The notes: a model not told the origin generated them from the sequence alone. DNA of 64,000 nucleotides from Flagellimonas sediminis (GCF_010500845.1 NZ_JAAAMI010000005.1:186001-250000); one strand, 5' to 3'; shown: positions 25,197 through 34,916, counted from the stretch's first letter. Numbers and translations: made by a program.

Positions 25197-25778
25197 CTAA
25201 GAAGGCGAGTTTTTTAAGAAAGCGACCAATTTTGCCACGGCTCTTCCCCTGTGACTTATCGCATTTTTGGTCCCGGGTGGGAGTTCGCCAAAGGTTTGGT
25301 CATAACCGAATGGCATGAAAATAGGGTCGTATCCGAAACCACCTTCCCCATGCTGACCATGTGTAATTTCGCCTTCTACAATACCTTCAAATAAATGTGG
25401 CAAACCGTTCCAATTTAAATGGATAACGGTTTTGAACTGGGCCCTTCGGTTTCTTTGTCCTTTCAGCTCATTCAGGACCTTGGCCATATTGTCCTGGGAA
25501 TTTTTGCCTTCACCTGCATATCGGGCCGAAAAAACACCAGGCCTACCGTCCAATGCATCGATCAATAGTCCGGTATCATCCGAAAAGCAGTTGAAACCAT
25601 AGGTTTGGGTCACAAAATCAGCCTTGATCTTCGCATTTTCTTCCAAAGTGGACCCTGTCTCCGGAATTTCATCAAAACAGTTGATGTCATTCAGGGACAA
25701 AAGTTCAATGGAATCGGGAAGGAGCTGCTTTACTTCCCGCAGTTTATGGTCGTTATGGGTGGCAAAAACAAGTTTCAA
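25197..25778 (-). CDS. rdgB: Non-canonical purine NTP pyrophosphatase (RdgB/HAM1)
   Basis: 193 residues, the normal length. It hydrolyses dITP, dXTP and ITP to the monophosphates and so keeps deaminated purines out of DNA and RNA. Family motifs: N-terminal FATHNDHKLREVKQLL (substrate phosphate binding), ETGSTLEENAKIKA, CFSDDTGLLIDALDGRPGVFSARYAG, GFGYDPIF and C-terminal KNAISHRGRA. Its start is about 60 bp from the divergent methyltransferase gene. Confidence 0.95.
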   Translation of the reverse strand: MKLVFATHNDHKLREVKQLLPDSIELLSLNDINCFDEIPETGSTLEENAKIKADFVTQTYGFNCFSDDTGLLIDALDGRPGVFSARYAGEGKNSQDNMAKVLNELKGQRNRRAQFKTVIHLNWNGLPHLFEGIVEGEITHGQHGEGGFGYDPIFMPFGYDQTFGELPPGTKNAISHRGRAVAKLVAFLKNSPS

Positions 25779-25837
25779 ATCGTATTGGCTTCAATTGAAA
25801 TTCAAAAGTACTAATTTCGCCCTACAACAATTTTAGA

Positions 25838-26290
25838 ATGAAATTTAAAGTACCTCCTGCTTTGGTCATGCTGGTTTTTGGTGGATTGATGTACCTCTTG
25901 GCCCAATTTCTCCCAATAGGGGAGTTCGATTTTTTTGGCAGGAAGGAACTTTCCTATGGACTGTTGGCACTTGGGCTTTTGGTGATCCTGATATCCATTG
26001 TGCAATTCCTGGCGAAAAAGACTACCACCGATCCTTTGGCCCCCCAAAAAACCACCACATTGGTCACCAATGGCATCTATACCTATACCCGCAACCCCAT
26101 GTATTTAGGGATGCTCCTGTTTTTACTCGCTTTAGGCCTTCAACTTGGAAACGCCTTTAATTCCCTTTTGGCGGCAGGTTTTGTATCCTATATGAACCAA
26201 TTTCAAATTAAAAGCGAAGAGCAACATTTGGAAGCCAAATTTGGAAAGGAGTACCGAATCTATAGCAAACTGACAAGGCGTTGGTTCTGA
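25838..26290 (+). CDS. Isoprenylcysteine carboxyl methyltransferase-like membrane protein
   Basis: 150 residues with four to five hydrophobic segments. The C-terminal signature TNGIYTYTRNPMYLGMLLFLLALGL and EEQHLEAKFGKEYRIYSKLTRRW is that of the ICMT/PEMT family, SAM-dependent membrane methyltransferases. The bacterial substrate is not known. Followed by 158 bp of AT-rich DNA before the serine-biosynthesis gene. Confidence 0.85.
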   Translation: MKFKVPPALVMLVFGGLMYLLAQFLPIGEFDFFGRKELSYGLLALGLLVILISIVQFLAKKTTTDPLAPQKTTTLVTNGIYTYTRNPMYLGMLLFLLALGLQLGNAFNSLLAAGFVSYMNQFQIKSEEQHLEAKFGKEYRIYSKLTRRWF

Positions 26291-26448
26291 ATTGCAAACT
26301 TGTAGAAATTCCGTTTTTGGGTGCTATTTAAAACAATTTGAAAGCGTTTTTTGATTTATCCACAATTCTGTAAGGTTTTTAAAAAGATGCGATTACAAGC
26401 AATGAATTAATATGTAATTTTACACTTTAATTTTTTTTGAAGCGATTC

Positions 26449-28341
26449 ATGGTGGAAGCTGGACGAAAATATGTTTTCGATTTTGATAGCACTCTTACCC
26501 GGGTAGAGGCATTGGATGTTTTGGCGGAAATGACCTTGCAGGGCAACCCGAAAAGGGATGAAATCGTGAAGGAAATCCAGAAAATCACCAATTTGGGGAT
26601 AGATGGGGATATTTCCTTTACTGAGTCGTTGGAGCGGAGGATACGATTATTGAATGCCAACAAAGCCGATCTTCAAAACCTTGTTGCCGAACTTCGTCAA
26701 AAAATATCCCGTTCCATAGCGGCCAATAAAGAATTCTTCCATGAATTTTCAGAAGACATCTATGTGATTTCCTGTGGGTTCAAGGAATTTATCGATCCTA
26801 TTGTTAAAGAGTACAACATCCCTTCCGATAGGGTATATGCCAATACTTTCAAATTTGATGAGGAAGGTAACATCATCGGTTTTGATGAGACCAACGTACT
26901 GGCGGCCCACAACGGAAAAATTGAATGTTTGAAAAGATTGGATCTGGACGGAGAGGTTCAGGTCATTGGCGATGGTTATAGCGATTATGTGATGCGCGAG
27001 GCCGGTATCGCCCATAAGTTTTTTGCCTACACTGAAAATGTGCACCGTGAAAAAGCGGCAAGTAATGCCGACCACGTGGCACCTAACCTAGATGAATTTT
27101 TATTTGTGAACGATTTACCAAGAAACCTGTCATATCCCAAAAATAGAATCAAGATCCTTTTGCTTGAAAATGTGCATCCCGCTGCTTTTCAAAACCTATC
27201 CGAGGAAGGTTTTTCCGTGGAATTGGTAAAGCATAGCTTGTCCGAGGATGAACTTATCGAGCGTTTAAAAGGCGTTCATGTTTTGGGTATCCGTTCCAAG
27301 ACCCAGGTGACCAAAAAAGTGTTGGACGCTGCCAACAAATTGATGGTAATCGGTGCTTTCTGTATAGGAACCACCCAAATTGACCTTGATTACAGCAGGA
27401 AAAAGGGAGTGGTGGTTTTCAATGCGCCGTACAGCAACACCCGTTCAGTGGTGGAGCTTGCCGTAGGGCATATCATCATGCTCATGCGGAACATTTTTAC
27501 CCGCAGTAGCGAAATCCACAATGGGGAGTGGAACAAAACCGCTTCCAATTCAAGGGAAGTCCGTGGTAAGAACTTGGGTATTGTCGGTTATGGTAATATC
27601 GGAAAACAAATGTCCGTTTTGGCCGAGGCAATCGGTATGCGGGTGTATTATTACGATGTGGCCGACCAATTGGCCTTGGGCAATGCCGTAAAATGCAACA
27701 GTTTGGAAGATTTGTTATCCGTATCTGATGTGGTGACCCTGCATGTGGATGACAACAAGGCAAACAAAAACTTTATCGGGGAACGTGAGATCAACCAGAT
27801 GAAGGATGGCGCCATGCTCATCAACCTATCCAGAGGTTTTGTAGTGGATATCGACGCTCTTGCCGCCGCATTGAAAAGTGGAAAATTGGGTGGTGCCGCA
27901 GTGGATGTTTTTCCAGTGGAGCCTGCAGGAAACGGAGCTTTTGAAACGCCGTTGCAAGGCCTGCCCAACGTAATCTTGACTCCTCATATTGGTGGTAGCA
28001 CAGAAGAAGCCCAACGTGATATTGCCGAGTTTGTACCCAATAAGATCATGGATTACATGAACTCGGGAACTACGGTAGATTCTGTAAACTTCCCAAATAT
28101 TAGGTTGCCAAAACAGAACAAGTCGCACCGCTTTTTGCATATCCATAAAAACGTACCGGGCATCATGGCAAAGATCAATGAAGTTTTGGCCAAATACGGC
28201 CTTAACATAACCGGACAATACCTTTCAACCGACCCAGAGGTGGGTTATGTGATCACGGACTTGGATCGTGAGTACGACAAAGAGGTGGTGAAGGAACTTA
28301 AGAATGTGGAAAACACCATCAAGTTTAGGGTACTTTATTAA
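26449..28341 (+). CDS. serA: Phosphoserine phosphatase - phosphoglycerate dehydrogenase fusion with ACT domain
   Basis: 630 residues from ATG 26449; a TTG four codons upstream is the alternative. Residues about 1-215 form a SerB-like HAD phosphatase with DFDSTLT (nucleophile motif), VISCGF and VIGDGYSD, all key residues kept. Residues about 235-545 form a D-3-phosphoglycerate dehydrogenase: GIRSKTQVT, NAPYSNTRSVVE, GIVGYGNIGKQ (NAD binding), LSRGFVVDIDAL and catalytic ILTPHIGGST. The last ~70 residues are an ACT domain (HKNVPGIMAKINEVLAKYGLN), the usual site of serine feedback. One chain thus carries steps 1 and 3 of serine synthesis; SerC (step 2) is not in the window. No genes share its transcript. 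Confidence 0.93.
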   Translation: MVEAGRKYVFDFDSTLTRVEALDVLAEMTLQGNPKRDEIVKEIQKITNLGIDGDISFTESLERRIRLLNANKADLQNLVAELRQKISRSIAANKEFFHEFSEDIYVISCGFKEFIDPIVKEYNIPSDRVYANTFKFDEEGNIIGFDETNVLAAHNGKIECLKRLDLDGEVQVIGDGYSDYVMREAGIAHKFFAYTENVHREKAASNADHVAPNLDEFLFVNDLPRNLSYPKNRIKILLLENVHPAAFQNLSEEGFSVELVKHSLSEDELIERLKGVHVLGIRSKTQVTKKVLDAANKLMVIGAFCIGTTQIDLDYSRKKGVVVFNAPYSNTRSVVELAVGHIIMLMRNIFTRSSEIHNGEWNKTASNSREVRGKNLGIVGYGNIGKQMSVLAEAIGMRVYYYDVADQLALGNAVKCNSLEDLLSVSDVVTLHVDDNKANKNFIGEREINQMKDGAMLINLSRGFVVDIDALAAALKSGKLGGAAVDVFPVEPAGNGAFETPLQGLPNVILTPHIGGSTEEAQRDIAEFVPNKIMDYMNSGTTVDSVNFPNIRLPKQNKSHRFLHIHKNVPGIMAKINEVLAKYGLNITGQYLSTDPEVGYVITDLDREYDKEVVKELKNVENTIKFRVLY

Positions 28342-28348
28342 AAGATAA

Positions 28349-28392
28349 AAGACCGCTTCGCTTTAGGTGCAAGAGCAAAGACTTGTCTCTTG
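28349..28392. repeat. Dispersed intergenic repeat, family B copy 1
   Basis: AAGACCGCTTCGCT (28349-28362) and TGTCTCTTG (28384-28392). Both occur inverted at 59514-59562 (AGCGAAGCGGTCTT and CAAGAGACA). The copies are 31 kb apart and lie in short intergenic gaps. Confidence 0.65.
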
Positions 28393-28410
28393 ATTCTTAA
28401 ATCTAAAAAA

Positions 28411-28884
28411 TCACTGGTGATGATATGGTTCGTTCCGTAAAATGGTGAACCCGCGGTAAATTTGTTCCACCAAGAACAGCCTTACCATTTGGTGCGAAAA
28501 GGTCATTTTGGACAAACTGATTTTTCCTGAACATTTGGCATACACTGCCTCGCTGAATCCATAAGGTCCGCCAATCGCCAAAACCAAGTTTTTGATACCG
28601 CTGTTCATTCTTTTCTGGAGGTAATCGGCAAATTCGACAGAAGTGTATTGCTTTCCTTTTTCATCCAAAAGAACAAGGGTGTCCGTAGGTTGCAACTGTG
28701 CCAAGATCAGTTCGCCTTCCTTCTCTTTTTGTTGCGCTTCGGAAAGATTTTTACTGTTTTTGATATCGGGGATAATTCGAAATTCAAACTTGATATAGTG
28801 CTGTAACCGCTTGGCATATATCGATATAAGTTCTTCCAACTCAGCCCTGTCCGTTTTTCCTATGGCTATCAAAGTTATCTGCAT
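28411..28884 (-). CDS. rlmH: 23S rRNA (pseudouridine1915-N3)-methyltransferase
   Basis: 157 residues from ATG 28884 (MQITLIAIGKT), the standard N-terminus; the longer upstream frame is ignored. Small SPOUT knotted methyltransferase with LVLLDEKGKQYTSVEFA, LAIGGPYGFSE (SAM site), and the C-terminal ISLSKMTFSHQMVRLFLVEQIYRGFTIL. It modifies helix 69 of the large ribosomal subunit on 70S ribosomes. Divergent from nadC. Confidence 0.97.
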   Translation of the reverse strand: MQITLIAIGKTDRAELEELISIYAKRLQHYIKFEFRIIPDIKNSKNLSEAQQKEKEGELILAQLQPTDTLVLLDEKGKQYTSVEFADYLQKRMNSGIKNLVLAIGGPYGFSEAVYAKCSGKISLSKMTFSHQMVRLFLVEQIYRGFTILRNEPYHHQ

Positions 28885-28977
28885 GCCCAAAAATAATGAT
28901 TCGGGCAAAACAATAAGCATTGAAATAGCATGGACAAGGAGCAATGTTTTTACTATTTTCGTTGAAACCCCAATGGA

Positions 28978-29835
28978 ATGATATCCGAAGAACAATTTAA
29001 GAAAGAACTTGATTTGATCATTGCCAACGCTGTCCGTGAAGATGTGGGCGATGGCGACCATAGCTCATTGGCCTGTATTCCGGCCACGGCGACCGGTAGG
29101 GCAAAACTTTTGGTGAAGGACGAAGGCATCATTGCCGGGGTAGATTTTGCCCGGATGGTGTTCCGATACATCGACCCCAATTTGAAAATGGAAGTGTTGG
29201 TCACAGATGGGAGTCCTGTAAAATATGGGGATGTGGTCTTTTACGTGGAAGGTAGTTCCCAAAGCATACTTAAGGCAGAGCGATTGGTGCTCAATGCCAT
29301 GCAACGGATGAGCGCCATTGCCACGAAGACCCAGGACTTTGTTTCCCTTTTGGATGGTACCGACACCAAGATTTTGGATACCCGAAAGACCACTCCCGGT
29401 ATCCGTGCTTTGGAAAAATGGGCGGTGAGGATAGGCGGTGGTGAAAACCATCGATTTGCCCTGTACGACATGATCATGCTCAAGGATAATCATATCGATT
29501 TTGCGGGGGGAATTACCAAGGCCATTCAAAAAACGCAACAGTACCTTAAAGAAAAGGGCAAAGATCTTAAGATCATAGTGGAGGCCAGGAACTTGGACGA
29601 AGTAGATGAAATCTTGAAATCTCAGGGAATACACCGGATACTTTTGGACAATTTTGATTATGAAGAGACCCGTGAAGCCGTCAAAAGAATTGGGGGTAAA
29701 TGCCAGACCGAATCTTCAGGCGGGATCAATGAAGAAACCATTAGGCGTTATGCCGAGTGTGGTGTCGATTATATCTCTTCCGGTGCCTTGACACATTCAG
29801 TATACAATATGGATCTAAGTTTAAAAGCGGTGTAA
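28978..29835 (+). CDS. nadC: Nicotinate-nucleotide pyrophosphorylase (carboxylating)
   Basis: 285 residues, typical. Makes nicotinate mononucleotide from quinolinate and PRPP in NAD synthesis. Motifs: REDVGDGDHSS near 20, NAMQRMSAIATKTQ near 105, LDTRKTTPGIRALEKWAVRIGGGENHR (substrate binding; about 130-156), MLKDNHI near 165, and the C-terminal SGGINEETIRRYAECGVDYIS. It ends directly against the following YihY gene (stop 29835, start 29836), so the two probably share an mRNA. Confidence 0.97.
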   Translation: MISEEQFKKELDLIIANAVREDVGDGDHSSLACIPATATGRAKLLVKDEGIIAGVDFARMVFRYIDPNLKMEVLVTDGSPVKYGDVVFYVEGSSQSILKAERLVLNAMQRMSAIATKTQDFVSLLDGTDTKILDTRKTTPGIRALEKWAVRIGGGENHRFALYDMIMLKDNHIDFAGGITKAIQKTQQYLKEKGKDLKIIVEARNLDEVDEILKSQGIHRILLDNFDYEETREAVKRIGGKCQTESSGGINEETIRRYAECGVDYISSGALTHSVYNMDLSLKAV

Positions 29836-30861
29836 ATGTCCGAAGCCATTGAAGCCCAATTGGAAAAAATACCCGTGGTCAATTGGATTGCGAGGCTATT
29901 GAAAAAAATAAAGCTCAAGGCTTTTGAGGGGATGTCCTTTTATGATCTTATCGAAATGTATTTGATGGGTATTGTGAGGGGGGCGGTTTCCACAAGAGCC
30001 AGTTCCATTGCCTTCAGTATCTTTTTGGCTTTGTTCCCACTTTTGATTTTTCTGGTGACACTGATTCCCTTCATCATTCCTTACGTGAGTGTGGGCAACG
30101 CCAATTTTGATCACCAGTTTCTGGATTTTCTGGAATCTTTTCTACCATCGGCGACCAGTGAATATTTCGGAGATATTTACCAACAGATCAAAGATCAAAA
30201 ACAAGGGGGGTTATTGTCCTCAGCCTTTATTTTGTCCATTTTTTTGGTGGCCAACGGGGTGAATGCCATTTTTGGAGGGTTCGAGAATTCCTACCACGTA
30301 GAGTTGACGCGCAATTTTTTCCGTCAGTATGCCTATGCTTTAATGGTGGGACTTATTCTGTCCATTCTCCTGATTATTGGTGCTGTGGCCTTCGTTTATT
30401 TCGAATTCTATATTGTGGAATACACCAGTGAGTATCTGGGAAAAAAATTAGGATATGATGTGGCAAAAGGTGATTCCGTCGGAATACAAGTAGCTAAAAT
30501 CTTGTTCTTCTTGTGTCTTTCCTACCTTACTACTGCCATTCTGTATTATTTCGGTACGGCAGAAGGGCGAAAAGCACGGTTTTTTTCTGCAGGTGCCCTG
30601 ATGACCACCTTACTTTTTTTGTTGACGTCCTATCTGTTCGGTATTTATGTGGAAAAATTTGCCCGATACAACGAGCTCTATGGTGCTTTGGGGGGTCTGT
30701 TGATTCTGATGGTTTATATCTGGCTGAATTCCAATATTTTACTATTGGGATTTGAATTGAATGCCACCTTGAATTCTTTAGGTAGGAGACATCGGAAAAA
30801 CCAAGAGGAGCGAGCCAAAAAACTGGAAGAACAACCACAACAAATCAGTGAGGACCAATAA
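29836..30861 (+). CDS. YihY/BrkB family inner-membrane protein
   Basis: 341 residues. After a soluble N-terminus of about 50 residues there are six hydrophobic segments: RGAVSTRASSIAFSIFLALFPLLIFLVTLIPFI, LLSSAFILSIFLVANGVNAIFGGFENSY, LMVGLILSILLIIGAVAF and others. The pattern ends in YGALGGLLILMVYIWLNSNILLLGFELNA, the family signature. The old name RNase BN for this family is not supported by modern work; the function is unknown. It abuts nadC and is 30 bp from priA. Confidence 0.9.
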   Translation: MSEAIEAQLEKIPVVNWIARLLKKIKLKAFEGMSFYDLIEMYLMGIVRGAVSTRASSIAFSIFLALFPLLIFLVTLIPFIIPYVSVGNANFDHQFLDFLESFLPSATSEYFGDIYQQIKDQKQGGLLSSAFILSIFLVANGVNAIFGGFENSYHVELTRNFFRQYAYALMVGLILSILLIIGAVAFVYFEFYIVEYTSEYLGKKLGYDVAKGDSVGIQVAKILFFLCLSYLTTAILYYFGTAEGRKARFFSAGALMTTLLFLLTSYLFGIYVEKFARYNELYGALGGLLILMVYIWLNSNILLLGFELNATLNSLGRRHRKNQEERAKKLEEQPQQISEDQ

Positions 30862-30891
30862 ATGATAAGGTTGGCAAAATTTAGATAGTGT

Positions 30892-33348
30892 ATGGACTTT
30901 TTTTTGGATGTAGTACTGCCCATTCCCTTGGAAAGACTTTTTACCTATAAAATCACATCGCAAGAAGCAGATTTTATTAAAAAGGGGATGAGGGTCGCAG
31001 TGCCTTTTGGTAAATCCAAGATCTATACCGCAATTGCTTATCGGGTACACCGTGAAGCCCCTAGTGCCTATGAACCCAAGGAAATCTATCAGATTTTGGA
31101 CGAAATCCCCTTGGTCAATGAATTTCAGCTAAAACATTGGGAATGGATCGCCGAATACTACATGTGTACCTTGGGAGAGGTAATCCGTAGTGCATTGCCC
31201 AGTGCCTTCATGCTGGAAAGCGAGACCTTGGTGTTGTTGAACAAAGAGGTCCAAGTGGATGAAATGGGACTTCAGGATGATGAGTTTTTGGTCTTTGAGG
31301 CCCTGCAGCACCAGACCCACCTCCAAATTGGCGAAATCAGTGATATTGTGGACAAGAAGAATGTACTGTCCCTCATCAACCGTTTGGTGCAGAAAGGGGT
31401 GGTACTTCAAAAGGAAGAGCTTTACGAACAGTACAAACCCAAAATGGTACGCTATGTGAAGCTTTCGGACACCTACAGTGGTGATGCGCAACTGGAGGAA
31501 TTGCTGAACGAGCTTTCCCGCGCACCGAAACAAAGTCAAGTGGTATTGACCCTTTTTCAGATACAGGCCAAGAATAAAAAGCCAATTCCCATTGATGACC
31601 TGGAAAGGGAAAGCGGCAGTTCCAAAGCGGTGATCAAAGCCTTGATCGATAAAGGTGTGCTGGAAGAATATTACATCAGAAAGGATCGGGTGGAGCATGG
31701 AGATGCCTCCGACGAGTCCAAGAATATTTCCTTGAATGAACACCAGACCAAGGCATTGACAGCTATACGTTCATCTTTTGAAGAAAAGAAACCGGTACTG
31801 TTGCATGGGGTAACTTCCTCTGGAAAAACCGAGGTATATGTAAAATTGATCCAAAAGTGCCTAGATGAAGGCAAACAGGCCCTTTACCTATTGCCGGAAA
31901 TCGCGTTGACTTCCCAATTGATCAATAGGTTGCAGCATTATTTTGGGAACAAAGTTTCGGTATACCATTCCAAATACAGTATTCATGAAAGGGTGGAGGT
32001 CTGGAACAATGTGCTGCACAACGCAGAAAAGGCCCAGATTGTTCTTGGTGCACGCTCCTCGTTGTTTTTGCCATTTTCTAATCTTGGTTTGGTTGTAGTG
32101 GACGAGGAACACGAGAGCTCCTATAAACAATTTGATCCTGCCCCAAGGTACCATGCAAGGGATGCGGCCATAGTTTTGGCTTCGCTCCATGGTTCGGATA
32201 CGGTTTTGGGGTCTGCTACCCCAAGTATAGAGAGTATGTACAATGCCAAGTTGGGCAAGTATGGCTATGCTGCCATTCCCTACCGATTCGGAAATGTTTT
32301 AATGCCCGAAATCAATTTAGTGGATATTAAGGAGGCCACCCGAAAGAAACGGATGAAAGGTCATTTTTCGGAAATCTTGATCAACGCCATTGCGGAGGCC
32401 TTGGAAGAAGGGGAGCAGGTGATTCTTTTCCAAAACCGAAGGGGATTTGCGCCCGTGGTGGAGTGTACCACTTGTGGGCATGTGGCCCAGTGCCCCAATT
32501 GCGATGTAAGCCTGACCTACCATCAACATAGAAATCAACTGCGCTGTCATTACTGCGGATACCACATGGCCTTGCAACAAGCGTGTTTGGCCTGCGGGAA
32601 TACCACTTTGGATAAAAAGGGTTTCGGTACGGAACAGATTCAGGAAGAATTGGGAGAGCTTTTCCCCAAAGCAACCGTCGGGCGGATGGATTTGGATACC
32701 ACACGGGGCAAATATGCCTATGAAAAAATCATTTCGGCTTTTGAAAACCAAGAAATAGACATTTTGGTGGGTACCCAAATGGTGACCAAAGGTCTCGACT
32801 TCAGGAATGTAAGTTTGGTAGGCATCATGAATGCGGATACCATGCTCAATTTCCCGGATTATCGTGCCCATGAGCGTAGTTTTCAAATGCTTACCCAAGT
32901 GGCGGGTAGGGCAGGACGCACCCAAAAACGCGGGAAGGTGTTGATTCAGAGCTACAATCCGTACCACCAGATTTTGCAGCAGGTGACCACCAATGATTAT
33001 GACAAAATGTTCGCTGAGCAGTTGTACGAAAGGGAACAGTTCAAATACCCACCTTTGGTGAGGATCATCAAGATCACTTTAAAGGACAGGGATTTCAATA
33101 AATTGAACGAGGCTTCGGACTGGTTGGCCAGTTCATTGTGCAATGTACTCAAGACACCTGTTCTGGGCCCGGAATATCCTCCTGTGGCCCGCATCCGAAG
33201 GGATTATTTAAAGAATGTACTGGTTAAGATCCCGCGGGATTACCCGTTGTTACAAACAAAAAATAGCATTAAAAGAATCGAAAGATCTTTTAATGCTATT
33301 TCCAAGTATAAAAGTGTACGATTGGTCTACAATGTAGACCACATATAA
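30892..33348 (+). CDS. priA: Primosomal protein N' (replication restart helicase PriA)
   Basis: 818 residues. It recognises stalled forks and reloads the replisome. N-terminal 3'-DNA-binding domain (VVLPIPLERLFTYKI, GMRVAVPFGKSK), winged helix, then helicase core with Walker A GVTSSGKTEVYVK near 305, VVDEEHESSYKQ (DEEH) near 405, and GSATPSIES. The zinc-binding segment has paired cysteines CTTCGHVAQCPNC, CHYCGYH and CLACG (about 525-570). Motif VI lies near 680 (QVAGRAGRTQKRGKV). The last codon abuts the stop of the convergent response-regulator gene with no spacer. Confidence 0.97.
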   Translation: MDFFLDVVLPIPLERLFTYKITSQEADFIKKGMRVAVPFGKSKIYTAIAYRVHREAPSAYEPKEIYQILDEIPLVNEFQLKHWEWIAEYYMCTLGEVIRSALPSAFMLESETLVLLNKEVQVDEMGLQDDEFLVFEALQHQTHLQIGEISDIVDKKNVLSLINRLVQKGVVLQKEELYEQYKPKMVRYVKLSDTYSGDAQLEELLNELSRAPKQSQVVLTLFQIQAKNKKPIPIDDLERESGSSKAVIKALIDKGVLEEYYIRKDRVEHGDASDESKNISLNEHQTKALTAIRSSFEEKKPVLLHGVTSSGKTEVYVKLIQKCLDEGKQALYLLPEIALTSQLINRLQHYFGNKVSVYHSKYSIHERVEVWNNVLHNAEKAQIVLGARSSLFLPFSNLGLVVVDEEHESSYKQFDPAPRYHARDAAIVLASLHGSDTVLGSATPSIESMYNAKLGKYGYAAIPYRFGNVLMPEINLVDIKEATRKKRMKGHFSEILINAIAEALEEGEQVILFQNRRGFAPVVECTTCGHVAQCPNCDVSLTYHQHRNQLRCHYCGYHMALQQACLACGNTTLDKKGFGTEQIQEELGELFPKATVGRMDLDTTRGKYAYEKIISAFENQEIDILVGTQMVTKGLDFRNVSLVGIMNADTMLNFPDYRAHERSFQMLTQVAGRAGRTQKRGKVLIQSYNPYHQILQQVTTNDYDKMFAEQLYEREQFKYPPLVRIIKITLKDRDFNKLNEASDWLASSLCNVLKTPVLGPEYPPVARIRRDYLKNVLVKIPRDYPLLQTKNSIKRIERSFNAISKYKSVRLVYNVDHI

Positions 33349-34041
33349 TTATACGTTGGCAAGTGCTTCAGCCAGCTCGGTTTTCTTGTTTCGGCTCAAT
33401 GGAATCTGTCTCCCCCCAACTTCAACATTTTTGCTGTTGAATTTTTCTATCTTCTCCAGATTCACAATATAAGATTTATGGATGCGAAGGAATTTTTCGG
33501 TAGGCAATTGCTTTTCGAAAGACTTCATAGTGGAAAGGATTACGATATTGGCCTCATCGGTGACCAATTTGATGTAATCTCCCAACGCTTCTACCCATTT
33601 AATGTCGTTTAGGATAACCTTACGTTTTTTAAGGTTGCTCTTTACAAAGATGTGCTCCTCGTCCTCATCTACCCTGTTCATTTGCTCGAATTTGGCAACG
33701 GCTCTTTTCACGGAGGCTTCAAAACGGGCCAAGGTAATAGGTTTGTGAAGGTAATCGGTTACATCGTAGTCAAAAGCTTTAAGTGCATAATCAGGTTTTC
33801 CGGTGATCAGGATTACCTGTGGTGGGTTCTCTAGGGCCTCTAAAAGGTCAAAACCACTGATGATAGGCATCTCTACATCAAGAAAAATAAGGTCGATGTC
33901 GTGGTTTTTCAGGCCATTTTTGGCTTCAATGGCGTTACTGTATTCAGCAACCAAAGCAAGATGTGGATGATTGTTGACCAATTTGGCAACGGCCATCCGC
34001 TGCATGGAAGAATCGTCTACAATTATACTTTTTAATTTCAT
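33349..34041 (-). CDS. LytTR-family response regulator
   Basis: 230 residues. Receiver domain at 1-120 with acidic pocket IVDDSSMQRM, phosphoacceptor Asp in DLIFLDVEMP (about residue 56), T in LITGKPDYA and K in YLHKPI. LytTR DNA-binding domain at about 130-228 (HIFVKSNLKKRKVILNDIKWVEALGDYIKL, FLRIHKSYIVNLEKIEKF). It should be activated by a membrane histidine kinase, which is not in the window. The gene is preceded by a free 236-bp region shared with the rpsF promoter. Confidence 0.95.
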   Translation of the reverse strand: MKLKSIIVDDSSMQRMAVAKLVNNHPHLALVAEYSNAIEAKNGLKNHDIDLIFLDVEMPIISGFDLLEALENPPQVILITGKPDYALKAFDYDVTDYLHKPITLARFEASVKRAVAKFEQMNRVDEDEEHIFVKSNLKKRKVILNDIKWVEALGDYIKLVTDEANIVILSTMKSFEKQLPTEKFLRIHKSYIVNLEKIEKFNSKNVEVGGRQIPLSRNKKTELAEALANV

Positions 34042-34224
34042 AGAATGGGGTGATTTGTAGGGTTTTAAATCATCGGCAAATTACACAAAAATGACGGTTA
34101 GGAACAACAAAAGATGTAAACATGGTATATTTTGTTGTGTATATTGCCATATACGTTATTTAGGTTTATTGGGTTTGTTATTGTTGATAACTCTTGTACT
34201 TTAAACGAAGTTTTTTTGCTTTTC

Positions 34225-34255
34225 TTGCAAGGTGATGGAAATATTACTATTTTTG
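34225..34255 (+). promoter_or_regulatory. Promoter of the rpsF-rpsR-rplI operon
   Basis: TTG (34225-34227), 20-bp spacer, TATTTTTG (34248-34255), an exact TAnnTTTG box. The start codon of rpsF is 22 bp downstream. Confidence 0.7.
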
Positions 34256-34277
34256 CGCTCCTTTTAAATATAATATA

Positions 34278-34616
34278 ATGAACCATTACGAAACTGTTTT
34301 CATTTTGAATCCCGTTCTGTCTGAAACACAGATAGAGGAAACAGTCAAAAAATTCGAGGATTTTTTGATTAACAATGGTGCCAAAATGGTCTCCAAGGAA
34401 GATTGGGGACTTAAAAAATTGGCCTATCCCATTCAGCACAAGAAAAGTGGTTTTTACCACTTGTTCGAATTCACCGCCCCTGGTGAGGCCATCGGTCCTT
34501 ACGAGGTGGAATTCAGGAGAGATGAGCGCGTTATGCGTTTTTTGACCGTTAAGCTGGACAAGCATGCTATTGCTTGGGCAGAAAAACGTAGAACCAAATT
34601 AAAAGCAAAGGCATAG
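34278..34616 (+). CDS. rpsF: 30S ribosomal protein S6
   Basis: 112 residues with the S6 ferredoxin-like fold: NHYETVFILNPVLSE at the N-terminus, WGLKKLAYPIQHKKSGFYHLFEF near 45-65, and ERVMRFLTVKLDKHA near 85. Binds S18 in the 30S platform, and rpsR follows 3 bp later. First gene of a three-gene ribosomal operon. Confidence 0.98.
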   Translation: MNHYETVFILNPVLSETQIEETVKKFEDFLINNGAKMVSKEDWGLKKLAYPIQHKKSGFYHLFEFTAPGEAIGPYEVEFRRDERVMRFLTVKLDKHAIAWAEKRRTKLKAKA

Positions 34617-34619
34617 GTT

Positions 34620-34916
34620 ATGGCATCTATTGAACAACAAGCAAAAGCAAAAAAAGACGGGGAAATTAGATATTTGACCCCTCTGAACATTGAGACCAAC
34701 AAGCAAAAGAAGTATTGTAGATTCAAAAAATCAGGTATTAAGTACATTGATTACAAAGATCCTGATTTCTTGATGAAATTGGTGAACGAGCAAGGAAAAT
34801 TGCTTCCTCGCAGACTTACCGGTACTTCCTTGAAATATCAGAGAAAAGTGGCCCAGGCCGTTAAGCGCGCCCGTCACATTGCGTTAATGCCGTACGTAGG
34901 CGATATGTTGAAATAA
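34620..34916 (+). CDS. rpsR: 30S ribosomal protein S18
   Basis: 98 residues. Conserved core [21 protein letters not shown], then [34 protein letters not shown]. The single Cys in the zinc-free form of the N-terminal motif is seen (YCRF). Located between rpsF and rplI, as in most bacteria. Confidence 0.98.
   Translation: MASIEQQAKAKKDGEIRYLTPLNIETNKQKKYCRFKKSGIKYIDYKDPDFLMKLVNEQGKLLPRRLTGTSLKYQRKVAQAVKRARHIALMPYVGDMLK

Noticed and set aside
26356-26364. Exact DnaA box TTATCCACA in AT-rich DNA before the serine-biosynthesis gene
   Set aside because: A single 9-mer is expected about once in a window this size. There is no second box nearby, so it is not evidence for oriC.
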